In this document: positions 21,201 through 24,069 of the stretch, piece after piece
Numbering within the stretch: the first letter of the stretch is position 1
Layout of the letters: each line of letters opens with the position of its first letter
Origin: Kitasatospora indigofera
GTDB taxonomy: Bacteria; Actinomycetota; Actinomycetes; Streptomycetales; Streptomycetaceae
Direction: 5' to 3'
Assembly (NCBI RefSeq): GCF_014655955.1
Contig: NZ_BNBO01000032.1
Coordinates: 38,300 to 102,299, forward strand
Length of the DNA stretch: 64,000 bases
The notes under the pieces: generated by a model
The model's database searches: none
Seen by the model: only the letters and a program-made list of their open reading frames with translations
What the model was told of the DNA's origin: nothing
Position numbers and translations under genes: made by a program

Positions 21201-23013
21201 CCCGGCGGCCCGCCGGGAGGACTTCGTCATCGGCCTGATCGGCTGGATGCTCCTGCAGAGGGACCACTCCCTCTACGAGATCCTGCGGGGCGTCCAGATC
21301 GCCGGGTTCGACGGGGTGGGGGGCAGGACGCTCGACCTGACCGACGCGGTGTCGATGTACCGGAGCCTGGACGCGCTCGGGCCCGACCTGGCCGAGGCGC
21401 GGCTGCGTGAACTCGACCCGATGGGCCTGCTGCCGCACGAGCGGCACTACCGCGACCGGCTCGCGGTGAAGGGCGCCAAGGGCGGCCTGTACGGACTCAG
21501 CACCATTCGGCTCAGGGAGGCGGAGGACTTCTACCGCGCACAGCTCGACCCGGCGCCCGGTACCGTCCCCACCGACCGGCGGGTGCTGAGGTGGCTGGCC
21601 GAGCACGGGATCCCCGTGGCCCGGATGCGCGAGGCGCTGGCCGGCTTCGGGCCGGCCCAGTTCGCGGCCGTCCGGGCCTACACCGGGAACGATCACATCC
21701 TGATCAACCTGGTCGTGGAGCGGACCCGCGGCTTCGGAGCCGGGCTGCCGGGCATCGACGTGGTGGCCGCAGCGACCCGCCTGGCCCTGAAGGACATGAT
21801 CATCAAGAAGCACTCCGCGCAGATGTTCGTGGAGACCAACATGTTCTTCCTGGACCAGCAGGTCAAGGCCCTCATGGAGGAGCGCGGCCTGACGGACCCG
21901 GACGAACGGCAGGCCGTCGACGCCAAGCTCGACCGCAGGATCACCGAGCTGCTGCCATCGGTGCTGGCCGAGTCGAAACTCCACGCGAGCATGCTGATGG
22001 AGGCGCTCGGCGCCCTGCCGGTCGCCCAGGAGATGACGGTCTACCGCGGCGCCTGGGAGTGGGGGAGCGACCGCAACGTGAGTGCCTTCATGGCGAAGTT
22101 CTTCGCCAAGGACCACATCGAGTTCGACACCTACGCGAGCACCAGCAAGAAGTTCACCACGGCGCTGACCTTCGCCACCAAGGACCCGGTGGGCGCGTAC
22201 CGCCATCGCGTGGTGTACATGCTCCGGCTGCGCGGTGGCAGCGGCCGCGACATCACCCCGTTCTCCCAGAAGCCGAAGGAGGCCGAGGTGCTGCTCCTGC
22301 CCGGGGCGCGCTTCCGGGTGACCGGGCGCACGCTCATGCCGCATCCGAGCGGTGACGAGGCCAAGGCCTACGTCCTGATCGAGGCGGAGGAGGAGGTGCC
22401 GCCCACCGCCGTCGTCGCCGGCACCGCCACCCCGGCCGCGGCGACCCCGCCGGTCGGGGAGGCGCAGCCGGTGCCCGTGCACGAGGAGGACGATTCCGAC
22501 TCGGAGTCCTTCGACGACCTGGTCTTCCTGTTCGACGACACCGAGCCGGTCGCCGGCTCCCAGGGCGACGGACCGCCCCTGCCCGGCGGCGACGGGCCGC
22601 ACGGCCCGGCCGGGGAATCGGCCGGGGAATCGGGCGGGGGGTCGGACGGGGAGTCAGGGACCGGGTCCGGCGAAGAGGTTCCCTTCCTGCCGGCCTTCGC
22701 CCCGCCGGGTGCTCATACCGCCGGTGGTGCGCCGGACGACGGGGAACCTGACGGTACGGAACCTGACGGTGCGGAACCCGATGGCGCGGAATCCGGCGGT
22801 GCGGAACCGGACGACGGCTGGGAGTCCGGTGAGGAGGTGCCCTTCATCCTGCCGGTGGGTGTGCCGTACGGTCCGGGCGGCTGGCTGGGGCCGGGGCCGG
22901 CCCATGACGAGGAGGGCGAGGGCGAGGACGAGGACGCGGACGAGGACGCGGAGGACGGCGACGACGAGGGCGAGGACGGCGAGGGCGAGGAGGTGACCTT
23001 CGTACTGGGGTAG
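2500..23013 (+). CDS. Giant T7SS-linked multidomain toxin (6,837 aa)
   Basis: One uninterrupted 20.5-kb frame starts at an ATG behind gccggaggc. Order: CpnT-like N-terminal helical module with WPESDEG (~residues 10-150), hydrophobic and Gly/Ala-rich helices (to ~480), long Pro/Gly/Lys-rich linker with 117-residue tandem repeats (~500-1600), two unrecognised domains (~1620-2030), metallopeptidase motif (His2259), OTU-like domain (Cys2416/His2612), six beta-rich units (~2800-4490), His4685/Cys4739 caspase/CHAT-like segment, ADP-ribosyltransferase (Arg5013, STT5056-5058, ExE5097-5099), nucleotidyl-cyclase-like segment (Lys5257-5264, D-H-D5352-5354), KPLPPLP repeats, papain-fold toxin (Cys5680/His5759/Asp5775), large helical region, C-terminal ADP-ribosyltransferase (Arg6516, STS6547-6549, ExE6594-6596) and an acidic tail. 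Giant Streptomyces proteins annotated as lonely-Cys-domain proteins are probably relatives. Secretion by T7SS and action on eukaryotic cells are inferred. Confidence 0.9.
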   Translation: MAHSSIQVSPGVATFFHILTGMPWPESDEGLLRDVRDDYAALSEDLPKLRGYVVDLVARCRSQFEGEAAEGFAREMGRFIGDDGTDYLTTAGQLAGELGEFAGKVANTVEYTKWMIIGQIVQLLVEIALAIAFFPFTFGASMAAAEGLKQVVKTIIINLLKKLVQVIVTHTLFGVVGGLVMDAILQGIQFGQGNRHEWDKDLTKQAAIMGAISGAVAGPLHLLGMGLGKLLGAGLAKIFVTKELGNLVKELGAGAAGGAAGGAAKGVGKEAGRLVANEAASEFAKNISKLLKENSRYLGKGFGAGGKVGAAAGARFAENLGKVFEKGLGKELGTKTAQELGRTFGKAFAENGAKSAASRTALGTALREIAEGGSHAPSAGLRALAEKLPELAGRVDRMNTMFVLGHVLGEQIKMGTNQYLTEGFFNQIYYGEWSAGGMSFLGGFMMGGARHMIMGLASPLTTKYVDFVRGLDSSQINPANGKYYGAMHPLTLLSAISNVAGHPAPFPVPRPGGHEQVPGGSLHLHGDEAVGSGTSLGAPPSGHRTEGGPNASGSDHRTDGPGSGSGSGAAKPEAPKPEAPKSGVVTESGGGDRSAAGPKVTTGNTTGNTGTTTAGGTSGTGHAKIPEPAPRRSTESSGAGDAGGGAGSEPRRNPGDGARSTGGSTTTSASPGASASTGGHGGGPRPHPESTAKPEPDPPQHPEQHPEQHSAPKPGPNLGPNAGPNPHQGPNPGPNPGHPPKDGGGGGGTPPRTEGGPAGPKDPGSNGPDPRPGPNRPDPGPGPELKPKPESKPEPKPEPKPESKPESKPEPKPEPNRPGKDAPAAQGNLRNTVEEVLSPAQTFLRRQEQLRASGGPTADTPAPVKAGGAGDAPKGPRIVTFDEVRGRGEGKGSEEGPSSPGDGAVLGPGSGPRSEAAEAVRDRQEELREGGRSAADENKPVVPSPDGGVALGGGSGPRSEGAQAFLERQKDAREAGGPTADTPGPVRSAPKDSRIVTFDELRGRGEEEGSGEGPSFPGDGAVLGRGSGPRSEAAEAVRDRQEELREGGRSAADENKPVVPFSGDGVALGGGSGPRSEGAQAFLERQKDAREAGGQTADTPGSVKAGGTESAPKRPRIVTFDEVRRRAEEDSPDAGSNGSARSGNDGSGSAAGGTRSRDRSTGSETQVEPASTGDKPAADKPATDKPATDAPAPDQPAPKPESFPGEGYRLTDGDAEIRRKAGQAAQDSRATRPPAAEQGAVPPSGGERLGGEDGTRPGDTPDAAARDRRRTAAEQRRTDYVASPEGREHAGTLARDAREAAAAEAEQQANAGARRAAQAQARWEALQERTRLAAEEAARAAQREAAREAAQEQAWNLLLQDLRDKSGGDSGRSGHLTLRDAQERIARRAEELAAHGDGDGRGAGSRGSRMPADAAASRAWHELAAELGVRVESLDARGLMPGFPAPGAPWPLDRGIHGDPSAVGRGPAAVHRPDQDSHPTPSHPAPAHSEPSSLRPPHSEPSPFEPESPDSRWPASQAPSIPLPPRMRQDSDVESEDDTWDDAPAEAGQQPANPAPAAWTAAPPVVPVVPVVPSPAPVPVPAVGHPDTAARPPSPASSAPELPPLRLLPLPELVDEPPVEGAFTAGQLWREGDTLPAFILYDGNVAMVWDDGLAEVTDSTQLIRMADVYKRAAEQVGRRLQRIVERAREERDTGGAGRDAAETLLATYELLSEDGWAPAYISEFLRLQMLFRASDVPDRFPHELFARPVGGTTDLVDPGAPPPPASAADPGRSLRGADGASMRFYRWLDEQAGGNRQHLYDWGEAQSATSSSPESLQAKVLFAHFRNPGGQHLDDAYFWLNGLDRRLQETPGIRMEIDGEEVLGLGYHPVLLRSLAAQHVFTYEMLRTVRMPRVDRQAGTIRLIRLEQRTIEALAEQYDPGPARRNHRPVDIRRGPAESFSLLTPYKDPEGGTFWLTMQTLPIHRVFGTHLQIRMDGRKEHSLYLGEDEFLAMADGFPVECWGEDQPRLTAEESERHAGTLAPQAPLPPTVGGPTADTGGPVPAGQTGAPWTEAQTAPATPVPAAASPAPPPAASPAAPQPGAGAALLPPQAWSAVRRFARPARMSTSRFDPLVQGQAGGGAIAGPSLPTRYAARGPGGQRPLGDLRGAMTQIVYDVRHFEARPGRWVREFTLRLDLRAQDGAATSPEQVDRLWDEALAAVGRHVNGRFTLSDGSQFHLRIERADGPADAHRTVTVAPGAGRSDQLLWYARSTHGVLVHELMHFLGLPDEYADLTTALRRSEPFPGEPGVMGPAAHRDGFEVLPRHLRRIEDVLRSGPLVRELTFEQYRALAADPGRPAAAPSTGDPSGTAPEHPHHAPRAPRLPQPGAGAGPGAPVAPTRPVAEVASRERDVLVAGLAIAGQAYEALTVPGDGDCLFTSLLVGANRQFGEWEHQHLDVDGLREAVLHWYRGPEAAVHRGAADAAGQSALDALVMDLAPGRLWDVVGETGPAPTDPDLLAPVRTGAGLLLGDPGSGAWARLLATSPRLARSGVRELGPERLRDMRPSAAVELAIRDRDLWNTPFFDEVPRIAAAALGLNLGVLDSGGRYVDYLPDADRRTVVLYRQAGEEAHYSALRPVPQSVPQSEPMPEPQSVPQSESPRGTDLPPVPELPVLTPVPDVPAPAPDVPVLPHAPDVPAPAPDYPVPAPAPEAGRSPDPVAGKRVLPLPPERLTAGGVGRLAGGDRVLPIPGPAGRVLDQVAARLTEMLAGDPPAAGQGARGQAAEGTGSAEQQATRPPDQRAGAGTGAQADGWSAAERRRLAGAVRDQLSGALDLDALQPVLASLTQGELLALPFEFDGWQGDIRVTATVVRAVTSKEEKKFEFEDGSDSFVTTGSFEEGRRRFGGGLLLGGKVAPETSMTGQIGAAGDRSRAGTVDSRGRTFSRSKTPEPALWIDADIRLKLDFSGLHKDGRSLSEDLGTAAARRRLRIDLRVPVVVPAAESADAVPPPGQQHYLPPLRVQQSLALGGTDVVKSVHTIGADGRRTGGGVPLLLGTAAPADAVPAGTTRNSLDAFGAVTFDGDWVAVRAEILGRLDLLTLRTELKSMMNGEPVEVVLSGGRGRLLVFARVSEMTQLRTTGQTEFNTGTDVTRTVVASVTDSLTVAGAPSLKHTDFGQVPFGVTGSGSGQFGHDRSAIDRVTVRAGNAVKVKAAGVVFDGRAVLTFQYRPDAGSTADRATVATGLLGFQVLSEAADSVAAEVPTPFRPGPAAPGPLVPPALAPGSTAWRPGPEIWRAGLPESAVVLDVLAGTGPSAGAGQGRDLHTALDELGVRAFRQDGWAELREAVRHTFRLERLAASLPAMTRDLPLQGPLLSRPRHPDTTVQATARVERLEFLRTIDTAELNVLNETAVGDAARDITGLTLGAQVQGGLHHDFPGGEWASVSAGLGGSRRWRTGDRTAAGSSTVSSAKYPEPMAVYLATARLNLRLAGQGGPDATAAGPHPEVRFVVAVPQSRAEEYRTEGPEAKQAVFTRPEPVVPPAPEPAGDAPKPPKPPRPLEPAGDAPKAAADAPGPAEPPRPPERVARHRQLGSSDAVLALTDGLAVVNRLRDSLAPVFGSHWERVAADLMPYFDAVALRPMASALTGGRSWGVAVSANGVRGEIRITGAEVTGLTHLKSVKDFEFEVGTESTTATGLMHDDRARTIRSVVLAGKVPHLQGALSHTWNSDEVIGGTRDVGSNAVAKGKTVEAAAVFRGDLTFTVEVDLSRTFGLPGNRAVRHTLHATTGGEFAFPLRELPVASGAGARPAPPEPRLAPQRVMRSLVLGATDIVLRVSPIRPPEHAAVVPVGASGAAGPEAGAGPRPEQPGDIPPKPLPATPAPPRQPGAEDVLGQLDATGREVFGSDRNWRRVKQELAPRFTAEALQQRLRSLMAGQGWTVAVRGGTVTVRASVQAMLHVADTKATEFNSGSATGHSSGGTDGLTASTRSTSQATALRLVGTSDPVGALPVAVVAGGTLSHVSGRDHIAEDSGAVGTGAGTKTKVPGSVFEGTALLHLEFRRNLRLWDRAVDTSVPARARDEQRRIDAVQRSFAARQDALAERADELGPEAFRAANEELDAEHRVALGPLLDEQQQRIDESVLAKWAADLRRLDQRIRELGDQPGSADLRERYLAEQARHREQSALPSVRRKPGPGPRSDRTPDQIAPMTRPSFAVRRNAFGYARVGFQALVETAETRPAVNGADPRFEAPATITTGHGPGPAGRDSAPRPDTGSRTHAVPPSRVWTEGFTPQEIRDLPDVGSLRSLLDAEGRRHFPGAWDRRVAGGGRRSERVAGEFSRERLLAALPRLTAGGELVGTPFPVRGRSSWVSVTAEVLDLAHLREEAGAEVALVGEASGRFSRRFLISRHLQVTGQVGAEFSKLRSKFSTSVLFGGGYRWRQGGERSAGGRTIANSKVPVPLEHFEGHVAFRFAFHTGGEPAVATGVVPFAVSVPKTEVTRTVDAPADTYFTAADREHGRRWPGPAPVGTPRPGPEAAGPPEAPAQPAGDRPRPGADRPGADRPGADRPGTDNGGGPDSAPNSVSDTGPKAGPKVAPKAGQDTAPNGGRGSGPAPAGGVLAPDGRRIPDAEIETRTITDEHGRPTGRASFHDADWALREGPYRRLRALGTYEQRAVAGQQPGGQQPGGAVRPVPWDQEHAYFYAGHADRAGFDLRLTDGSGVHGVGAGQVAGLLRRRPSVAALQAAAAGGKPASIVLLGCESAEHARAIAELIGLPVHAPTGRTGVGGAAPGTGAGQPPTLYVKPAPDGADGEFRTFLPGGPAAAPAPLTGGRPGSPAPALRTGGPGAGTPDNIAGNDGDSSHPQGHEGLAGHQDFEAHQDFDAHQGLDGYESLHGYGEFDEYGAFHIYAITDEDGHRHPYGGFDEDGVFHPYGEYGQDGRFHFHEYAAEPAQGRSELWPQAREAFRERNVELDQESAGELRIGFVPEVRPAVVDDLEPGNGTAAAFDTVDAELLADDAGTPLRWRLDDSLLFRWESPRSFGQVDDVFEQGFVPRASGQYPTLREYKDANTPSAFVSTTRSGTARFDEWGTAYRFLIDAPGGIDVRRTFPDSGLAELEDEVAFPGGVRSKFIVGAELVDGTEWGATPGRYATPVSFVPNPYYRPDHRLDLAEVLDATDNGTDRPAGPALRRPIDPEALRDGDGVRVGRVRSGRGRLRHVAEEVRFVEVSPQYAETVLGVPVRNQEKFQRTADQRGIVIEVRPTNPDSVPHLEAGALPKPKAIKAKTVNEEDIRLGARAEDKGLVGFFRPVLPERSEGIGDGVWARVLARFEQRTVEFAELTPVMRSLAGEFRVVDGVVQGRDREGGWKPITGDHDIFDIQDAAGFRIGADEYGEAVEDMVGQDMGVQHGAHMFWQPESPFDRSIFEKIVRSHEAGGEALIRFVPGLTRPVLGTAEPEQPSATRPGRAYLGSFAGDPRRSAPSAVGSAWVGVVGEPGWDAPRSAPVEEAGPAVPPVGEKPLPPLPVGEEPWSEDAPAEKPLPPLPEGEEPWTGEATAEKPLPPLPVSEEPTAAPPPTRQPDRPAGRAEGRAGRLAGPSHRSAGDDVFSVLVPAVKRRAEADPSADQDQDQDQDGTRPGPKRLQTMDRHVTPAADRGLIAPTGEQERAWLEAAPDGPILPGTVPLLTEGLLGHINPDRSTVNCVDANLALWDTMDGDPHPAGTRPDGMPERDAVWEVTRRLGPPWHYGSGATALDEVAALVRGAGPGARALVLFAEQGQVGHARTLLHTGAGRLRWIDPQRGEFPEGAPEVSGTAGVWAYAEDAGYRPVRGDGEHDGTLFHDPATGAPGRAFGMAGPERLFTRHPVADQPGWKERAEAFEQRVAELAGAVAAREGSAVGLALTHLAAVLARHHGPAWNEDVHLMEVFTRDDVTSAGQIGHPALTLGATRKMLASGNPRERYTAFYNGAYYRPDGDRPYIGGLKELLVTVFQEPEMHTARAIGLDVARLRPYRDHLLSSERRTVRRVLEVFSPRHAGNYSDDPFALGNLARWSADPVGNTAELGRSQVIRTRREEEMTSPARLTPARLRRAGLGLSRRELALLREREVLPVSLTETRELDTLPLTAAGELDTALVFPEWQTVTDVRVGATAPDAEGNVRTTVTAYVSGRRDLRASDLTEMTLQEIEEAVAANTLEPDDPIPERQGPEFPLGSIEGAARFRLDPDSRWHRELDARGMPAIGGLSGTAARMLSAFDWLNVPAARREDFVIGLIGWMLLQRDHSLYEILRGVQIAGFDGVGGRTLDLTDAVSMYRSLDALGPDLAEARLRELDPMGLLPHERHYRDRLAVKGAKGGLYGLSTIRLREAEDFYRAQLDPAPGTVPTDRRVLRWLAEHGIPVARMREALAGFGPAQFAAVRAYTGNDHILINLVVERTRGFGAGLPGIDVVAAATRLALKDMIIKKHSAQMFVETNMFFLDQQVKALMEERGLTDPDERQAVDAKLDRRITELLPSVLAESKLHASMLMEALGALPVAQEMTVYRGAWEWGSDRNVSAFMAKFFAKDHIEFDTYASTSKKFTTALTFATKDPVGAYRHRVVYMLRLRGGSGRDITPFSQKPKEAEVLLLPGARFRVTGRTLMPHPSGDEAKAYVLIEAEEEVPPTAVVAGTATPAAATPPVGEAQPVPVHEEDDSDSESFDDLVFLFDDTEPVAGSQGDGPPLPGGDGPHGPAGESAGESGGGSDGESGTGSGEEVPFLPAFAPPGAHTAGGAPDDGEPDGTEPDGAEPDGAESGGAEPDDGWESGEEVPFILPVGVPYGPGGWLGPGPAHDEEGEGEDEDADEDAEDGDDEGEDGEGEEVTFVLG
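4849..4950 (+). repeat. KPEPKPES repeat stretch in the toxin linker
   Basis: Twelve-base units of the form aagcccgag(c/t)cc are repeated about eight times and encode alternating Lys-Pro-Glu-Pro/Ser. The surrounding 3 kb is Pro/Gly-rich and probably unstructured. Such linkers can span a cell wall; here this is inference. Confidence 0.85.
5068..5880 (+). repeat. 351-bp (117-residue) tandem repeat, about 2.3 copies, inside the toxin gene
   Basis: Blocks beginning at 5200 and 5551 are near-identical over more than 130 bases (ggtgacggtgctgtgctggg onward). A second block (ggtgtcgcgttgggcggcgg) recurs at 5341 and 5692, giving the same 351-bp period. Each unit contains RIVTFDE(V/L)R, GPRSEAAEAVRDRQEEL, AADENKPVVP and GPRSEGAQAFLERQKDARE. 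A third, partial copy reaches the third RIVTFDEV at about 5860. The high identity at the DNA level indicates recent duplication. Confidence 0.9.
8770..9480 (+). other. Metallopeptidase-like domain (HExxHxxGxxD) of the giant toxin
   Basis: Residues 2259-2270 read HELMHFLGLPDE, matching the metzincin zinc motif HExxHxxGxxH/D. The Asp version followed by LPDxY is typical of snapalysin-like (M7) Streptomyces proteases. About 65 residues before it lies a beta-rich segment (RWVREFTLRLDLRAQDG), followed by FTLSDGSQFHLRIERAD, as in metzincin upper domains. A Met downstream (PGVMGPAAHRDGFEVLP) could be the Met-turn. Activity is not proven. Confidence 0.65.
9680..10360 (+). other. OTU-like cysteine protease domain of the giant toxin
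   Basis: Residues 2411-2418, PGDGDCLF, are the OTU signature with Cys2416 as nucleophile. The closing histidine motif is EEAHYSAL with His2612, preceded by a hydrophobic strand (RTVVLYRQ), as in OTU domains. OTU enzymes cleave ubiquitin or ubiquitin-like chains. Bacteria lack ubiquitin, so the expected targets are eukaryotic. Confidence 0.75.
10890..15950 (+). repeat. Six divergent beta-rich repeat units of the giant toxin
   Basis: Each unit has a strand pair (GDIRVTATVV, GRLLVFARVSEM, VQATARVERLEF, GEIRITGAEV, VTVRASVQAM, WVSVTAEVLDL). A shared turn follows it (KKFEFEDGSDSF, TEFNTGTDVTRT, AELNVLNETAVG, KDFEFEVGTEST, TEFNSGSATGH, AEVALVGEASG). Units close with a segment such as SKTPEPALWIDADI, SKYPEPMAVYLATA or SKVPVPLEHFEGHV. 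Unit starts are near 10920, 11690, 12490, 13280, 14150 and 15380. Divergence is high, so duplication is old. The Gly- and Ser-rich alternating strands suggest a beta-solenoid or pore-like scaffold. Confidence 0.7.
14655..14995 (+). other. Charged coiled-coil insertion within the beta-rich repeat region
   Basis: About 110 residues rich in Glu, Arg, Gln and Ala with heptad-like hydrophobics (DEQRRIDAVQRSFAARQDAL, then EQQQRIDESVLAKWAADL) interrupt the fifth beta-rich unit. It probably forms a helical hairpin. No enzyme motif is present. Confidence 0.65.
16300..16900 (+). other. Caspase/CHAT-like (lonely-Cys type) protease segment of the giant toxin
   Basis: His4685 lies at the end of a hydrophobic strand (AYFYAGHADRAGFDL) and Cys4739 at the end of another (IVLLGCESAEHARAIAEL). 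A following strand reads IGLPVHAPTG. This strand-His, strand-Cys order with a short loop is typical of clan CD cysteine peptidases (caspase, CHAT, MARTX CPD). It sits between the beta-rich repeats and the toxin domains, where an autoprocessing protease would be useful. Assignment rests on pattern only. Confidence 0.55.
17035..17275 (+). repeat. His/Tyr/Asp-rich repeat linker of the giant toxin
   Basis: Short units such as GHQDFEAHQDFDAHQGLDGY are followed by longer ones of the type (Y)GxFDE(D/Y)GxFHxY. His, Tyr, Phe, Asp and Glu dominate, unlike the flanking sequence. It directly precedes the scabin-like domain. Confidence 0.75.
17440..17945 (+). other. Scabin/pierisin-like ADP-ribosyltransferase domain
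   Basis: The three ART hallmarks are in order: Arg5013 in SLLFRWES, STT (5056-5058) in AFVSTTRS, and Glu5097-Asp-Glu5099 in LEDEVAFPG, followed by a strand with FIVGAELVDG. The spacing and the VAFPG and ATPVSFVPNPYY segments match the scabin/pierisin branch. Pierisins and scabin use QxE and modify guanine in DNA; here the pair is ExE, so the target (protein arginine or nucleic acid) is open. Confidence 0.75.
18030..18780 (+). other. ExoY/edema-factor-like nucleotidyl cyclase segment
   Basis: Three motifs appear in the order known for edema factor, CyaA and ExoY. A Lys motif (KPKAIKAKTVN, 5257-5267) is followed by KGLVGFFRPVLPE, resembling KxKSxxWGPxxGxIP. Then comes KPITGDHDIFDI, with Asp5352 and Asp5354 matching the metal-binding Asp pair of edema factor (KPLTADYDLFAL). 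Last is MGVQHGAHMFWQPESPF (His5387), matching the VNHGTE region. The spacing is reasonable. These enzymes make cyclic nucleotides after activation by a eukaryotic cofactor. A remote but coherent match. Confidence 0.6.
18961..19140 (+). repeat. Three 60-bp repeats encoding EKPLPPLP motifs
   Basis: Three successive 20-residue units each contain EKPLPPLPxxEEP, with the period exactly 60 bases (18961, 19021, 19081). KPLPPLP fits the [K/R]xxPxxP pattern of class I SH3 ligands. The units lie in a linker between two toxin domains. Confidence 0.85.
19450..19900 (+). other. Papain-fold toxin domain (Tox-PL / glutamine-deamidase type)
   Basis: Cys5680 in INPDRSTVNCVDANLAL, His5759 in GQVGHARTLLH and Asp5775 in RLRWIDPQRGEF form a clear C-H-D triad. 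The NCVDAN start and WIDPQ end are typical of the papain-fold toxin family found at the C-termini of polymorphic toxins. Relatives deamidate glutamine or cleave peptide bonds in target proteins. Confidence 0.75.
21960..22400 (+). other. C-terminal ADP-ribosyltransferase domain (R-STS-ExE)
   Basis: Arg6516 in MTVYRGAWEWG, Ser-Thr-Ser 6547-6549 in DTYASTSKKFTTAL and Glu6594-Ala-Glu6596 in KEAEVLLLPGARFRV follow the classical arginine-specific ART order. The segment HRVVYMLRLRGGSGRDITPF gives the expected core strand. A helical region upstream (ILINLVVERTRGFG onward) resembles the N-terminal lobe that precedes VIP2-like ARTs. Confidence 0.8.
22660..23010 (+). other. Acidic C-terminal tail with three GEEV(P/T)F motifs
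   Basis: The tail is rich in Asp, Glu and Gly, with EPDG repeats around 22744-22800. It carries three spaced copies of a short motif: SGEEVPFLP (about 22670), SGEEVPFILP (about 22828) and GEEVTFVLG, which ends the protein. SFDDLVFLFDD slightly upstream is similar. The regular pattern suggests a binding motif, perhaps for a chaperone; function unknown. Confidence 0.7.
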
Positions 23014-23104
23014 GCCCAAGGCCGGCGCCGAGGGTGAACGCCCGGCCGCGCGGTGTCCGTGGAAGGGGGAGGCGGACGAGTGCACAGGGGACAGGAGCCC
23101 GGCG

Positions 23105-23845
23105 GTGACGGTGATACCCGAGGGTGCCGACGACGGGGTGGCCGTGCCTGCGGCACCGGCACCGGCACCGGAGCCGGAGCCGGTGCCGGTGCCGGTGCCT
23201 GAGCGGCCCGAGGCGCCTGAGGTGCCCGAGGTGCCCGACGCGTCGGAGGTCTCGGAGGCACCCCCGCAGGTCCGGGCCGCTGCCCGGGCCGCCCCCGGCC
23301 GGTGGATCGGCCTGGCCGACCCGACCTGGTTGGGGGAGGGGCCGCCGCCACCCTGGGCCGTGATCGGCTGGTGGCGTGCGGGTACGGACGGCGGCGTCGA
23401 GGAGTTCGCCGCGAACGAGGAGTACCGGGAGTCGCCGCTCGCCCGGGACTGGCCGGTGCCCACCGATCCGGTTGACGCCGCCGTCCAGTCCTGCGCGACC
23501 GGGTACGGGCCGCCCGAGGCGGTCTACCGCGCGCTGGCGTCGGCGCAGTTCGCCGTGCCGCTCGACGGCGGTGACGGGGTCGGCGGGATCGGCCTGCCGG
23601 ACGGGGAGACGGTGGCGGTCGTCTTCACGGCCCGGTCGTGGCTGGCGGCCGCGGGCAGCCCGGACCATGCCCTGCTGGGCGCCGCCGACCTGCTGGAGTG
23701 GCTGCCGCCGGGGTGCCGCCTGGTGCTCAACCCCGGTGCCCCGGTGGTGATGCGGCTGGAGCCCGCGTTGCTGCGGGAGGCGCTGGACGCCCGGCCGGGC
23801 GGTCCCGGGCGGCCGCTCCGTCCGTTCGACCGGCCCGGGCGCTGA
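23105..23845 (+). CDS. Type VII secretion system-associated protein
   Basis: A 246-residue protein starting at a GTG seven bases after an AGGAG (23093-23097). Residues 1-60 are Pro/Val/Glu-rich and low in complexity. The rest (GRWIGLADPTWLGEGPPPPWAVIGWWRAG ... followed by FAANEEYRESPLA, WPVPTDPVDAAVQ and TGYGP) fits a recurrent Streptomyces family named after its place beside T7SS genes. The second half contains a compact fold (VYRALASAQFAVPLDGG, VAVVFTARSWLAAA, LLEWLPPGCRLVLNPGAPV) like SseB-type proteins. It starts 91 bp after the giant toxin and may be its chaperone, adaptor or immunity protein; nothing in the sequence decides between these. Confidence 0.75.
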   Translation: MTVIPEGADDGVAVPAAPAPAPEPEPVPVPVPERPEAPEVPEVPDASEVSEAPPQVRAAARAAPGRWIGLADPTWLGEGPPPPWAVIGWWRAGTDGGVEEFAANEEYRESPLARDWPVPTDPVDAAVQSCATGYGPPEAVYRALASAQFAVPLDGGDGVGGIGLPDGETVAVVFTARSWLAAAGSPDHALLGAADLLEWLPPGCRLVLNPGAPVVMRLEPALLREALDARPGGPGRPLRPFDRPGR

Positions 23846-24069
23846 ACTCCCGCCGAGCGGGCGGCTGACGCCGCCGCCTCGGCCGGCCGTGTCCCCCCGG
23901 CGAGGTGTACCGGCGCGGCGGCGCGAGCGGTGGGTCCGGTTGCCCGGCGGGCCGCTGAACCCGTCGGACCCCGCCGTCCGTCGAACCGGGAGGAACGGTC
24001 CGTCGTCCGGCTGCTGGTTGCCGGGGGCGGCCTCCCACACGTGTTGTCATCGAAGGCCAGGGGGCCAGG

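Noticed and set aside
9331..22602. 4,423-codon open frame on the minus strand opposite the giant toxin
   Set aside because: Long antisense frames arise easily in high-GC coding DNA. The translation is Arg/Gly/Pro-rich with no motif, while the plus frame has clear domains and codon bias.
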